From Blastococcus litoris (lineage in GTDB: Bacteria; Actinomycetota; Actinomycetes; Mycobacteriales; Geodermatophilaceae): a DNA stretch of 64,000 bases. The notes beneath the pieces were generated by a model. That model was not told where the DNA came from. It did not search any database and worked only from the letters and a program-made list of their open reading frames with translations. The position numbers and the translations under genes were made by a program. Below, one piece after another: positions 15,941-24,050 of this stretch. How positions within the stretch are numbered: position 1 is the first letter of the stretch; the number at the start of each line of letters is the position of its first letter. The stretch spans positions 124,001 to 188,000 of the forward strand of contig NZ_QCZF01000002.1 of the NCBI RefSeq assembly GCF_003075095.1, in the 5' to 3' direction.

Positions 15941-18646
15941 ATGAGACGACGTCGTCCCGCCGCCCTGGTCCCGGTGCTCGGCCTCGCCGCGGGGGTGGCC
16001 GTGCTGGCCGCCCCGCCGGCCACCGCCGCACCGGCCACGGTGCACCAGACGAGCTTCGAGGACGGGAACGGCGGCTGGTTCGGCCGCGGTGGATCCCAGG
16101 CCGCCGTGACCAGCGAGACCGCCCGCACGGGGACGCAGAGCTTCGCCGTGACCGGCCGCACGCAGACCTGGGAAGGGCCCGGGCTCGACCTGGACGCGGT
16201 CGCCGCCCCGGGCACCTACGACGTCGCGGCCTGGGTCAGGCTGCCGGCCGGATCGGGCACCGACCAGGTCACCATGACGGTCGCCCACGGCGGCCAGTAC
16301 GACTCGGTCGCCTACCAGGTCGCCGTCAGCGACAGCGGCTGGACGCAGGTGGGCGGGTCGTACACCTTCGGCGCGGGGACGGACTTCGAGCTCTACCTCG
16401 AGAGCCCCGACGCCACCCAGAGCTTCTTCGTCGACGACGTGACGATCGTCGGGGAGGCCGCGCCGACCCAGCCGGGCGCCCTCCAGCCGGTCAGCAGCGA
16501 CTTCGAGAGCGGCACGCAGGGCTGGGGCCCGCGCGGAGACGCGCTGGTGACCGTCACGACCTCCGACGCCCACGGCGGCGCGCAGAGCCTGCTCAGCACC
16601 AACCGCCTGCAGTCGTGGCAGGGCCCGAGCCTCGACATCACCACGAGCCTCGCGGTCGGCAGGACCGTCCAGATCTCGCTGTGGGCGAAGCTGGCACCCG
16701 GCCAGGCGGTGACCTCGGCGTCCCTGAACGCGACCATCCAGCGCGACCGCGGCACCGCCCAGAACTACGACGGCGTCCCGGGTGCGAGCGCCGTGGTCAC
16801 CTCGGACGCCTGGACCCAGCTGACGGGCCGGTACACGCTGGGCGCCCCGATCGACACGGCGCAGCTCTACGTCGAGGGTGCGGCGAACGTCAGCTTCCTC
16901 ATCGACGACGTCACCGTCGCCGAGTTCGCCGAGACGCCGATCCAGGACGTGCCCGGCCTGAAGGACGTCCTCGGCGCGCAGGGCTTCGAGCACGTCGGTG
17001 TCGCCATCGACTCCCGCGAGACCGTCGGCCGGGCGTCGCAGCTCCTGCAGAAGCACTTCAACGCCTTCACGCCGGAGAACGACGGCAAGCCGGCCGAGAT
17101 CCAGCCCACCGAGGGCACCTTCACCTTCGGTGACCTCGACGCCCTGCTCGACTACGCCGACGCCACCGGCGTGCAGGTGTACGGGCATGTGCTCGCCTGG
17201 CACTCGCAGACCCCGGACTGGTTCTTCAAGGACGGCACCCGGGACCTGACGAGCAGCCCGGCCGACCAGGCCCTGCTGCGCAGCCGCATGGAGGCGCACA
17301 TCAAGGCCATCGCCGATCACGTGCACGCGCGCTACCCGGACGGCGACAGCCCGATCTGGGCGTGGGACGTCGTCAACGAGGTGATCAACGACAGCGACAA
17401 CGCCAACCCGCACGACATGCGCGACAGCCGCTGGTTCCAGGTGCTCGGCGAGCAGTTCGTGGACACGGCCTTCCGCCTCGCCGACCGGTACTTCCCGGAG
17501 GCGGAGCTGTTCATCAACGACTACAACACCGAGATGCCCACCAAGCGGGCCGACTACCTCGAGCTGATCGCTGCGCTGCAGCAGCGCGGCGTGCCGATCG
17601 ACGGCGTGGGCCACCAGGCCCACATGGACTTCGCCCGCCCGGTGGAGTGGCTCGACGCCTCGCTCGACGCCGTCGAGGCGCTCGACCCCGACCTGCTCCA
17701 GGTGATCACCGAGCTGGACATCAGCACCTCGGCCGAGAACTACGGCGCCGACGTGAGCGGTGGCACCACGCCGCAGCACCGGCCCGGGATGACCGACCAG
17801 GACGCGGCGGAGACGGAGAACGGCTACTACTACCGCGACCTGTTCGCCATGCTGCGCACCCACTCCGGTTCGATCGAGTCGGTGACCTTCTGGGGCATCA
17901 GCAACGCCCGCAGCTGGCTGCGGACGTGGCCGGCCGCCCGGCCGTGGGAGGCACCGCTGCCCTTCGACGACGACCTGCAGGTCACGCCGGCCTACTGGGG
18001 CATCGTCGACCCGACGGAGCTCGACCCGCGCCCGGCCGACCAGCTGGCCCCGCGCGTCGCCGGCCACGACGACGTCGCCGCTGCCTCGACGAGCGTCAAC
18101 GGTGCGAAGGTCTCGTACGACGTCGTCGCCGGTGACACTCGGGACGGCGCGGTGCCCGCGACCTGCACGCCGCCGTCGGGTGCGCAGTTCCCGATCGGCA
18201 CGACCGAGGTCACCTGCACCGCGACCGACGCGGCGGGCAACACGTCCAACCCGATGACCTTCGACGTCGTGGTCACCCCGCCGGCGACGACGACGAAGCT
18301 CTACCAGGAGATCAACGACGGCCGGACGGTCCGGGCCAAGGTCCGGCAGCCGCAGCTCGTGCTGGTCGAGTTCGGCAACGCCGGGCGCGGCACGCTCGTG
18401 GGCCGGACGCTCGACCACGGTTGCGCCCGGACCGGAGGCTCGGCAGCGACGGTCCAGTCGGTGCAGCTCCTGGAGGTGCTCGCCCGCCTGCGGAACTACT
18501 CCGCCAGGCAGAGCGGCCTCCTCGCCCTGTGGGTCACGCCCACGCAGGCGGGGACGGCGACGTTCAGCTGCGCGCTGTCGATGACCGACGGCTTCGGGGC
18601 GCCCGTGAGCGCCACGACCACCGTCACCATCGACGTCCGCCGCTGA
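15941..18646 (+). CDS. Secreted multidomain GH10 endo-1,4-beta-xylanase
   Basis: 901 aa. A Tat/Sec-like signal peptide (MRRRRP start, hydrophobic core, cleavage near ATAAPA about residue 30) is followed by two CBM4_9/CBM22-like carbohydrate-binding modules (about 33-170 and 180-325, each with an FE(D/S)G start). A GH10 catalytic barrel follows (about 335-695), with acid/base Glu480 in WDVVNEV and nucleophile Glu591 in ITELDIS. Then come a HYR-type beta module (about 705-785, CTATDAAGNTS) and a unique C-terminal beta region with one or two disulfides. It would cleave xylan backbones outside the cell. It lies between two STAS genes and ends in two tandem hairpins. A xylose-type importer is encoded at 53-56 kb. 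Confidence 0.93.
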   Translation: MRRRRPAALVPVLGLAAGVAVLAAPPATAAPATVHQTSFEDGNGGWFGRGGSQAAVTSETARTGTQSFAVTGRTQTWEGPGLDLDAVAAPGTYDVAAWVRLPAGSGTDQVTMTVAHGGQYDSVAYQVAVSDSGWTQVGGSYTFGAGTDFELYLESPDATQSFFVDDVTIVGEAAPTQPGALQPVSSDFESGTQGWGPRGDALVTVTTSDAHGGAQSLLSTNRLQSWQGPSLDITTSLAVGRTVQISLWAKLAPGQAVTSASLNATIQRDRGTAQNYDGVPGASAVVTSDAWTQLTGRYTLGAPIDTAQLYVEGAANVSFLIDDVTVAEFAETPIQDVPGLKDVLGAQGFEHVGVAIDSRETVGRASQLLQKHFNAFTPENDGKPAEIQPTEGTFTFGDLDALLDYADATGVQVYGHVLAWHSQTPDWFFKDGTRDLTSSPADQALLRSRMEAHIKAIADHVHARYPDGDSPIWAWDVVNEVINDSDNANPHDMRDSRWFQVLGEQFVDTAFRLADRYFPEAELFINDYNTEMPTKRADYLELIAALQQRGVPIDGVGHQAHMDFARPVEWLDASLDAVEALDPDLLQVITELDISTSAENYGADVSGGTTPQHRPGMTDQDAAETENGYYYRDLFAMLRTHSGSIESVTFWGISNARSWLRTWPAARPWEAPLPFDDDLQVTPAYWGIVDPTELDPRPADQLAPRVAGHDDVAAASTSVNGAKVSYDVVAGDTRDGAVPATCTPPSGAQFPIGTTEVTCTATDAAGNTSNPMTFDVVVTPPATTTKLYQEINDGRTVRAKVRQPQLVLVEFGNAGRGTLVGRTLDHGCARTGGSAATVQSVQLLEVLARLRNYSARQSGLLALWVTPTQAGTATFSCALSMTDGFGAPVSATTTVTIDVRR

Positions 18647-18652
18647 GCCCGC

Positions 18653-18695
18653 GGTCCGGCGTCCGCCCCGCCCTGCCCGGGGCGGGCGCCGGACC
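18653..18695 (+). terminator. Terminator hairpin 1 after the xylanase gene
   Basis: An 18-bp inverted repeat with one G-T wobble (18653-18670 with 18678-18695, loop CCCTGCC) begins 7 bp after the stop codon. Confidence 0.75.
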
Positions 18696-18711
18696 GGGGG
18701 TGGTCGCGCCT

Positions 18712-18747
18712 GGCCGGCGCACGGGAACCGGCTCCCGTGCGCCGGCC
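18712..18747 (+). terminator. Terminator hairpin 2 after the xylanase gene
   Basis: A second, perfect 15-bp stem (18712-18726 with 18733-18747, six-base loop) directly follows the first. Together they insulate the downstream STAS gene; either could also stabilise the xylanase mRNA 3' end. Confidence 0.65.
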
Positions 18748-18878
18748 TCGGTCCCGCTCGACGGGGTGCACCCGCGCAGGCCTGCGGCGTAACGTCCAGG
18801 CCACGAACCCTGGTGCGAACCGGATGCCGGCGGCTTCCTCCTCCCCGTCGGAGACGGTGGACGGGTGAGGGAGCGCCC

Positions 18879-19214
18879 ATGGACGCGGATCAGGCCCTTC
18901 GGCCGGCCGCCGGGGCCGTCACGATCGAGTTCGAGGAACCGGATCGGGCCGTGCTGTGCCTGCGTGGGGACGTCGACACCGGCGTCGCGACGCGGTTCGC
19001 GACCGCGCGGAGGCGGGACCGGGTCGTGGTCGACGCCATCGACGCGGGTGCCGTGAGCTTCATCAGCTCCTCCGGTCTCGCCCTCATGCTGATGTGCGCC
19101 GAGGCGTCGGCCGCCGCCGGACGGCACCCCGTGCTGCTCGCGGCCTCGCACCAGGTCGAGCGGGCGCTGCAGCTCGCCGGCATCGACGGCCTCTTCGCGC
19201 GCCCGGCCGGCTAG
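18879..19214 (+). CDS. STAS-domain protein (anti-sigma factor antagonist-like)
   Basis: 111 aa spanning a whole STAS fold: N-terminal strands (TIEFEEPDRAVLCLRGDVDTG), a VVVDAIDAG strand, the phospho-acceptor loop FISSSGLAL, then a helix and C-terminal strand. SpoIIAA/RsbV-type proteins free a sigma factor by binding the anti-sigma kinase when unphosphorylated. No kinase or anti-sigma gene is adjacent, so the partner is unknown. It is the complete paralogue of the 79-aa protein upstream of the xylanase. The ATG is chosen because it opens with the same MDA motif as that paralogue; a TAACGT -10-like box lies 83 bp upstream. Confidence 0.8.
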   Translation: MDADQALRPAAGAVTIEFEEPDRAVLCLRGDVDTGVATRFATARRRDRVVVDAIDAGAVSFISSSGLALMLMCAEASAAAGRHPVLLAASHQVERALQLAGIDGLFARPAG

Positions 19215-19236
19215 CGCCCGACGCGTCGTGCCCGCC

Positions 19237-19911
19237 TCACCGGGAACCGGGGACAGGAGCCCGGAGCCGGATCTCGGCCAGGACCCGCTCGGCGAGCTCG
19301 CCGGGGGACCCGCCCGACCGGCCGGCCCCCTCGGCCGGGACGAAGAAGCACACCTCCAGCCGCGGTCGCCGCGGGAACCGCACGATGTCGGCGGTTCCGG
19401 TGACCGCGGCGCACACGAGCCGGGCCTCCGGGACCGCCAGCGCCAGTCGTCCGGCGCCGCTGCGCGCGCGGAGGCGGCGCCCCCGCGACACGGTGCCCTC
19501 GGGGAAGACCCCGATGCAGGCGCCCCCGGCCAGCTCGGTGACGGCCAGGGCGATCGCACCCGCGTCGCCCTGCCCGCGGTCGATCGGTATCTGCCCCATC
19601 GCGTCGAGCACCCGACCGAGCACCGGGTGCGCCCACAGGGAACTCCGCGCCAGCGCGCGGATCTGCCGCCGGCGACGGGCGGCCGCCGCGACGACGAGCG
19701 GGTCCCACGCGCTGTCATGGTTGGCCACGAGCAGCGTCGGTCCGGACGAGGGCAGCACCTCGGCTCCCACCACCCGGAGCCGCCCCCAGGCGTGCAGCAC
19801 CGGCCAGACGGCCGCCACCACGGCCCGGTAGGTGCGCGGCACGCCTTCGGCGGTCGGGGGACGGCGGCGTGCGCCACGACCTGGACGCCACGCCGTCATG
19901 GCCGGCAGCAT
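19237..19911 (-). CDS. 1-acylglycerol-3-phosphate O-acyltransferase (PlsC-type)
   Basis: About 224 aa. Block I is NHDSAWD, an HX4D catalytic motif, and block III is FPEGTVSRG, which binds the phosphate of the acceptor. Both are diagnostic for PlsC-like enzymes that make phosphatidic acid. A hydrophobic N-terminal helix (AVVAAVWPVLHAWGRLRVVG) would anchor it to the membrane. Two in-frame ATGs, 19911 and 19899, are equally plausible; neither has a clear ribosome-binding site. The frame extends further upstream but becomes Gly/Pro-rich and overlaps the promoter region of the divergent hemolysin III gene. Confidence 0.85.
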   Translation of the reverse strand: MLPAMTAWRPGRGARRRPPTAEGVPRTYRAVVAAVWPVLHAWGRLRVVGAEVLPSSGPTLLVANHDSAWDPLVVAAAARRRRQIRALARSSLWAHPVLGRVLDAMGQIPIDRGQGDAGAIALAVTELAGGACIGVFPEGTVSRGRRLRARSGAGRLALAVPEARLVCAAVTGTADIVRFPRRPRLEVCFFVPAEGAGRSGGSPGELAERVLAEIRLRAPVPGSR

Positions 19912-19963
19912 GCCGTGGCCGTCGCCGGTGCAATACGGTCGCCGGCCAGGGAGGGGCGTGACC

Positions 19964-20749
19964 ATGGGCCCAGGTGAGGGACGACGTGCGCTGCCCCGAC
20001 CCGGGCCCGGCACGCCCGCTCCGGCGATGCGGCAACCGCGTCGCGCGACCCCCGGTCCACCGCCCCCGCGCCCACCGACCCACGGCACCGCGGTGCACTT
20101 CGACGCCCGGCGCGGGGTGCACTACGACAAGCCCCTGATGCGCGGCTGGCTGCACCTGGTCTGGTTCGAGGCCTCGCTCGTCGTGGGGACCCTGCTCGTG
20201 GTCGCTGCCCAGGGCGCCCGGCAGGTGGTCGGCGTCGCGATCTACGGCGGCTGCGTCAGCGCGCTCTTCGGCGTGAGCGCCCTGTACCACCGGGGGCGCT
20301 GGGGCCGGCTCACCGACGGCATCCTGCAGCGGGCCGACCACGTGATGATCTTCCTGCTGATCGCCGGAACGGCCACCCCGGTGTTCCTCCTCGCCGTCCC
20401 CGGTGCCTACGGGCTGGTGTGCCTGGTCGTCCTGTGGTCGCTCACGGCGGTGGGGATCGCCGTCCACCTGGCCCGCATGGACGCGCCCGAGTGGCTCGTC
20501 GGGGGAGTGTTCATCGGGCTGGGGGTCGCGAACGTCGCCGCGCTGCCCGCCCTGTGGACCAACGCCGGCGTCGCCCCCGCGGTCCTGGTGATCGCGGGTG
20601 GGCTGCTCTACATCGCCGGGGCCGTGTCCTACCACTTCCGCCGCCCCGACCCGTTCCCGGCGGTGTTCGGGTACCACGAGGTCTTCCACGCCTTCGTCTG
20701 CGCCGCCGCCACCTGCCACTACGTCGCGATCGCGCTGCTCGTCAGGTGA
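19964..20749 (+). CDS. Hemolysin III / YqfA (PAQR-superfamily) membrane protein
   Basis: 261 aa with about seven membrane segments between residues 60 and 260. Family landmarks are the early H-Y/F-D motif around VHYDKPLMRGWLHLVWFE, SALYHRG after the second helix, and the C-terminal GYHEVFHAFVCAAATCHYVA with its two conserved His. Bacterial members are linked to membrane fluidity or ceramidase-like hydrolysis; haemolysis itself is rarely shown. ATG 19964 is preceded by AGGGAGGGGC at good spacing, and GTG 19958 is an alternative. The N-terminal 45 residues are a disordered Pro/Arg-rich tail. Confidence 0.88.
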   Translation: MGPGEGRRALPRPGPGTPAPAMRQPRRATPGPPPPRPPTHGTAVHFDARRGVHYDKPLMRGWLHLVWFEASLVVGTLLVVAAQGARQVVGVAIYGGCVSALFGVSALYHRGRWGRLTDGILQRADHVMIFLLIAGTATPVFLLAVPGAYGLVCLVVLWSLTAVGIAVHLARMDAPEWLVGGVFIGLGVANVAALPALWTNAGVAPAVLVIAGGLLYIAGAVSYHFRRPDPFPAVFGYHEVFHAFVCAAATCHYVAIALLVR

Positions 20750-20876
20750 GCCGCCGGGGCGGGGGGAAGCGTCCCGCCGAGAAGCCGCTCAGCGCCCCGA
20801 GATGCGCGTAGCGTGGGGATCGACGCCATTCCGGCGCCCAGCCCCTCCGCTGGCGGAGGGAGATCGGCGGTCCCTG

Positions 20877-21218
20877 ATGGGACCCATCCAGGCACCCGCG
20901 CCCACCGGCACCCCCGCTCTCGTCGAGCCCGGAGCGCCCTCGACCACCACGACTCCTCCCCGTCCGGCGGAGACCTCGCGCCCGCAGCGGCACCTGTGGC
21001 TCGGGCTGATCCCGGGGATGGTCGCGTTGCTGATCATGCTCGTGTTCATCTTCCAGAACCTGCGGGAGACCACCGTCAGCTTCCTCGGCTTCGCCGGCGG
21101 CGCACCGCTGGGGCTGCTCCTGGTGGCCGCCGCGCTGCTGGGCGGTGTGGTCGTGTTCGGTTTCGGTTCCGTGCGGATCGTCCAGCTGCGCAGGCGCGGT
21201 CGGGGACGTCGGCCGTGA
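20877..21218 (+). CDS. LapA-domain (DUF1049) inner-membrane protein
   Basis: 113 aa. A Pro/Thr-rich cytosolic N terminus (1-40) leads into two membrane helices (about 42-62 and 80-100) split by a short FQNLRETTVSFLGF linker, then an Arg-rich tail. The QNxxxVxxxFxG linker between two helices is the LapA signature; E. coli LapA helps control lipopolysaccharide assembly, but actinobacterial members are uncharacterised. The stop is overlapped (GTGA) by a 54-codon ORF. Confidence 0.85.
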   Translation: MGPIQAPAPTGTPALVEPGAPSTTTTPPRPAETSRPQRHLWLGLIPGMVALLIMLVFIFQNLRETTVSFLGFAGGAPLGLLLVAAALLGGVVVFGFGSVRIVQLRRRGRGRRP

Positions 21219-21379
21219 CCACGATCCGGACCACCCGCCGGCCGCGCTCCGCCCCGTCGCCGGCCGTGCCGTCCAGCCGCCGTAGGCGGGTCGTGGCCCG
21301 CGACAGGAGCACCCCTGATCGCGGGGAACCGGACGCGATCGCGGTGTGGAACTGGGAGGGCGGCGCCGCGCCTCCGTGA
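21215..21379 (+). CDS. Possible small Arg-rich ORF coupled to the LapA gene
   Basis: GTG 21215 overlaps the LapA-gene stop as GTGA and opens a 54-aa frame that is strongly basic for 35 residues and ends in EPDAIAVWNWEGGAAPP. No family is recognised. Translational coupling geometry is the only positive evidence. It may equally be non-coding spacer before the convergent gene. Confidence 0.3.
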   Translation: MTTIRTTRRPRSAPSPAVPSSRRRRVVARDRSTPDRGEPDAIAVWNWEGGAAPP

Positions 21380-21418
21380 CCCTGGTGCCCCAGGCGCTCC
21401 TTGCCCGGCACGGTGCGG

Positions 21419-22357
21419 TCAGGCGGCCCACTCCGGCGCCGGGCCCAGCCCGACCCGCCACCGGGCAGCCTGCTCCGAGGGGCTGGACCCGCCCAGCGCC
21501 ACGCTCATCGCCCGGAGCTGCACCCGGCACACGGCGAGCCGGCCGCGGTCCTGCAGGTCACGGCGGGCCCGGCCCGGCAGGCCTGCCAGCGGGGCGATGG
21601 TGGGGGACACCAGGACCGCGGCTGCGCCGGACAGGCCCGCGTAGACGACTCGCTCCGGAGGGCCGAGCCCGGGCGGGGCGGAGAGGAAGGACAGCAGGTC
21701 CGCAGGGACCGGCTCGAGCAGCGGGGCGTACTCCGCCAGGGCCTCGGCCAGTTCGGACTCCGAGGTGGGGAGGTCGACCGCCCCGAGCGCCTCGGCGCTG
21801 CGTGCCCACTCCTTGACGTAGGCGTCGCCCCAGCGGGGTCCGAAGCGGCCCATGTCCCGGCCGACGGCCGCCTGGGCGGCGAGGAACGCGTCGGTGAAGG
21901 CCAGGTGGACCCAGCGCAGCAGGTCCGGGTCGCCGGCCGAGTAGGCGCGCCCGTCGTCGGTCGTGCCGCGGACCCGGCGGTGCATGCCGCGGACCCGGGC
22001 GGCCTCGCGCTCGGCCAGCTCGGCGGAGCCGAACGTGCTGACCACCAGCCAGCGCGCCGTACCCGCCAGCCGTTTCCACGGGTCCTCGCGGTAGGCCGAG
22101 TGCCGTTGCACCCCGGCCAGCGCCAGCGGGTGCGCACCCTGACCGAGGAGCGCCGCCACACCCCCGACCAGCGTGGACAGGTCGCCGTGCACCCGCCACA
22201 CGACGCCGTCCGGCTCGAACCACCCCGGGCCCGTGCCGACCAGCGCGATGTCGCGCACCCAGGCCGGGGCGCCGGTCGGGTCGCCGGAGACCCGGGCGCG
22301 GAACGCCGTCCGGACGCGGTCGGGGAGGGAGGAGAGCGCGGGGGCCACGTCCGTCAT
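21419..22357 (-). CDS. MpaB-like oxygenase domain (DUF2236) protein
   Basis: 312 aa. The pattern fits the MpaB/latex-clearing-protein superfamily: an early R-x-x-x-GDP step, the H-A-S/N-like segment GAHPLALAGVQRHSAY, a DP(W/F)xR-L motif (EDPWKRLAGT), then WVHLAFTDAFLAA. Members bind a b-type haem through a His and a Lys/Arg and oxidise hydrophobic or polyketide substrates, but many actinobacterial copies have unknown substrates. ATG 22357 (MTDVAPAL) is chosen; the longer frame would run into the divergent DNA-repair gene. Confidence 0.8.
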   Translation of the reverse strand: MTDVAPALSSLPDRVRTAFRARVSGDPTGAPAWVRDIALVGTGPGWFEPDGVVWRVHGDLSTLVGGVAALLGQGAHPLALAGVQRHSAYREDPWKRLAGTARWLVVSTFGSAELAEREAARVRGMHRRVRGTTDDGRAYSAGDPDLLRWVHLAFTDAFLAAQAAVGRDMGRFGPRWGDAYVKEWARSAEALGAVDLPTSESELAEALAEYAPLLEPVPADLLSFLSAPPGLGPPERVVYAGLSGAAAVLVSPTIAPLAGLPGRARRDLQDRGRLAVCRVQLRAMSVALGGSSPSEQAARWRVGLGPAPEWAA

Positions 22358-22448
22358 CGTCGGCGTCGCCCGTCGATCCGGCAGATCGAGCACGGGCACC
22401 GCCCGCCCGGTGCGGTCGGTGGCCTCGCCTTCCGGCACCATCTGCGGT

Positions 22449-23036
22449 GTGCCGACCCTCCGCATCGCCCAGGACCCCGCGGCCGACGACCTCCTCGGCC
22501 GCGACCCGCTCGCGCTGCTGATCGGGATGCTGCTGGACCAGCAGTTCCCGATGGAGCGCGCCTTCGGCGCTCCGCGGCTGCTCGCCGACCGCCTCGGGGT
22601 CGACCGGCTGGACGCCGCGCAGCTGGCGGAGATGGACGCCGACGAGCTGACCCGGGTCTTCCAGGGCCCGCCCGCGCTGCACCGCTACCCCGGGTCGATG
22701 GCCGGCCGCGCCCAGGAGCTCTGCCGGCTGCTGGTCGAGCGGTACGACGGCCGCGCCGAGGGACTGTGGGCCGACGGTCCGGACGGGGCCACGCTGCTGA
22801 AGCGGCTGAACGAACTGCCGGGCTTCGGGGCCCAGAAGTCGAAGATCTTCCTCGCGCTGCTCGGCAAGCAGTACGGCGTCGAGGCCGCGGGGTGGCGCAA
22901 GGCCGCCGGCGACTACGGGCAGGAGGGTTCGCGCCGCTCGGTCGCCGACATCACCGGGCCCGAGAGCCTGGCGGAGGTGCGTGCGTTCAAGCAGGAGCAG
23001 AAGGCGGCCGCGAAGAAGGCCCGCACCGCCGGCTGA
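22449..23036 (+). CDS. HhH-GPD family DNA glycosylase-like protein
   Basis: 195 aa. An N-terminal helical segment with LIGMLLDQQFPMERAF is followed by the helix-hairpin-helix ELPGFGAQKSKIFLALLGKQYG. This is an actinobacterial subfamily of the endonuclease III/AlkA superfamily without the [4Fe-4S] cysteine cluster. The usual catalytic Asp of the GPD motif is not obvious, so base-excision activity is inferred. GTG 22449 has CACCAT 7 nt upstream. The C terminus is Lys/Ala-rich. Confidence 0.85.
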   Translation: MPTLRIAQDPAADDLLGRDPLALLIGMLLDQQFPMERAFGAPRLLADRLGVDRLDAAQLAEMDADELTRVFQGPPALHRYPGSMAGRAQELCRLLVERYDGRAEGLWADGPDGATLLKRLNELPGFGAQKSKIFLALLGKQYGVEAAGWRKAAGDYGQEGSRRSVADITGPESLAEVRAFKQEQKAAAKKARTAG

Positions 23037-23095
23037 CCCCCGGCCGGCGGCTCCGGACTGCACGCCGGGCCACGACCCCGGAGCATGCTGAGGTC

Positions 23096-23533
23096 ATGGA
23101 GGTCGACGTCGCCGTGGAGGCGGTCATCCCGTACTCGCGCGAGGTCGTGGCGTCCTTCGCCGGCGACCCCAGCAACGCGCCGCAGTGGTACGCCGACATC
23201 GTGTCGGTGAGCTGGCACACCCGGCCACCGGTGGCGGTCGGTTCCCGCATGGACTTCGAGGCCCGTTTCCTGGGGCGGCGGCTGCGCTACACCTACGAGG
23301 TGGTCGAGCTCGAGCCCGGCGAGCGGCTGGTGATGCGCACCGCCGACGGGCCCTTCCCGATGGAGACCACCTACACCTGGGAGTCGGTCCCCGACGGGAC
23401 CCGGATGCGGCTGCGCAACCGGGGCGCGCCGACCGGCTTCGCGAGGATCGGGGCGCCGGTGATGGCGAAGGCGATGAAGAGCGCGATGGTGAAGGACCTG
23501 GCTCGTCTCACCGAGCGCCTCGAGCAGCGCTGA
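23096..23533 (+). CDS. SRPBCC-superfamily (polyketide cyclase/START-like) protein
   Basis: 145 aa helix-grip fold: first strand VDVAVEAVIPYSREVVASFAGDP, the NAPQWYADI helix, then alternating strands to MRTADGPFPMETTYTWE and a long C-terminal helix ending LTERLEQR. Such proteins bind hydrophobic ligands and seldom have a shared catalytic site, so the ligand is unknown. CATGCT lies 6 nt before the ATG, suggesting a leaderless mRNA. Confidence 0.85.
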   Translation: MEVDVAVEAVIPYSREVVASFAGDPSNAPQWYADIVSVSWHTRPPVAVGSRMDFEARFLGRRLRYTYEVVELEPGERLVMRTADGPFPMETTYTWESVPDGTRMRLRNRGAPTGFARIGAPVMAKAMKSAMVKDLARLTERLEQR

Positions 23534-23707
23534 GACGCCCGTGGCCGCGGTCGGCCGTGTCCGCGGGAACCCGGCGGGGGTGCGCGGCCCGAGCAGAAGA
23601 ACTCGGTGAAGAAGGCCCCGGGCAGCAGCGTCGGGCGGAGGACGGTGGCACGATGGGTTGTGCACCGCGCAGTCCCGGGGAGCCTCCGGGGCGCGGCCCC
23701 TGGAGGG

Positions 23708-24049
23708 ATGGAGCCCGTGGCCTCGAGCCAGCAGTTCCCGCGTCACAGCCGGCCCGAACCGGTGCTCATCACGGAGGCCGAGCCGAGCCTGGGGGAGCAG
23801 CACGCGTTCCGGAAGAAGCGCTACGCCATCACGATGGGCATCCGTGTCGTCTTCATCGTGCTCGCGGCGAGCTTCTACCAGATCGTCTGGCTGATGCTGA
23901 TCTTCGCCGTGCTGGGCACCGTCCTGCCGTGGATCGCCGTCGTCATGGCCAACGACCGCCCGCCGAAGAAGAAGCTGCACGTCAACCGCTACGACGCCCG
24001 CCCCGACCGCGTGCTGGAGAGCCGGCCCACCCGCATCATCGACGGCTGA
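23708..24049 (+). CDS. DUF3099 small membrane protein
   Basis: 113 aa. A soluble N terminus with PVLITEAEPSLGEQHAFRKKRY is followed by two closely spaced membrane helices (about 42-85) and a basic tail (PKKKLHVNRYD), the DUF3099 pattern. Function is unknown. GGAGGG at 23702 is too near ATG 23708 but well spaced for GTG 23717, so the true start may be the GTG. It converges on psuK with one base between stops. Confidence 0.85.
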   Translation: MEPVASSQQFPRHSRPEPVLITEAEPSLGEQHAFRKKRYAITMGIRVVFIVLAASFYQIVWLMLIFAVLGTVLPWIAVVMANDRPPKKKLHVNRYDARPDRVLESRPTRIIDG

Positions 24050-24050
24050 C

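Noticed and set aside
15920-18880. 986-aa minus-strand ORF
   Set aside because: Fully antisense to the xylanase, which has clear GH10 motifs.
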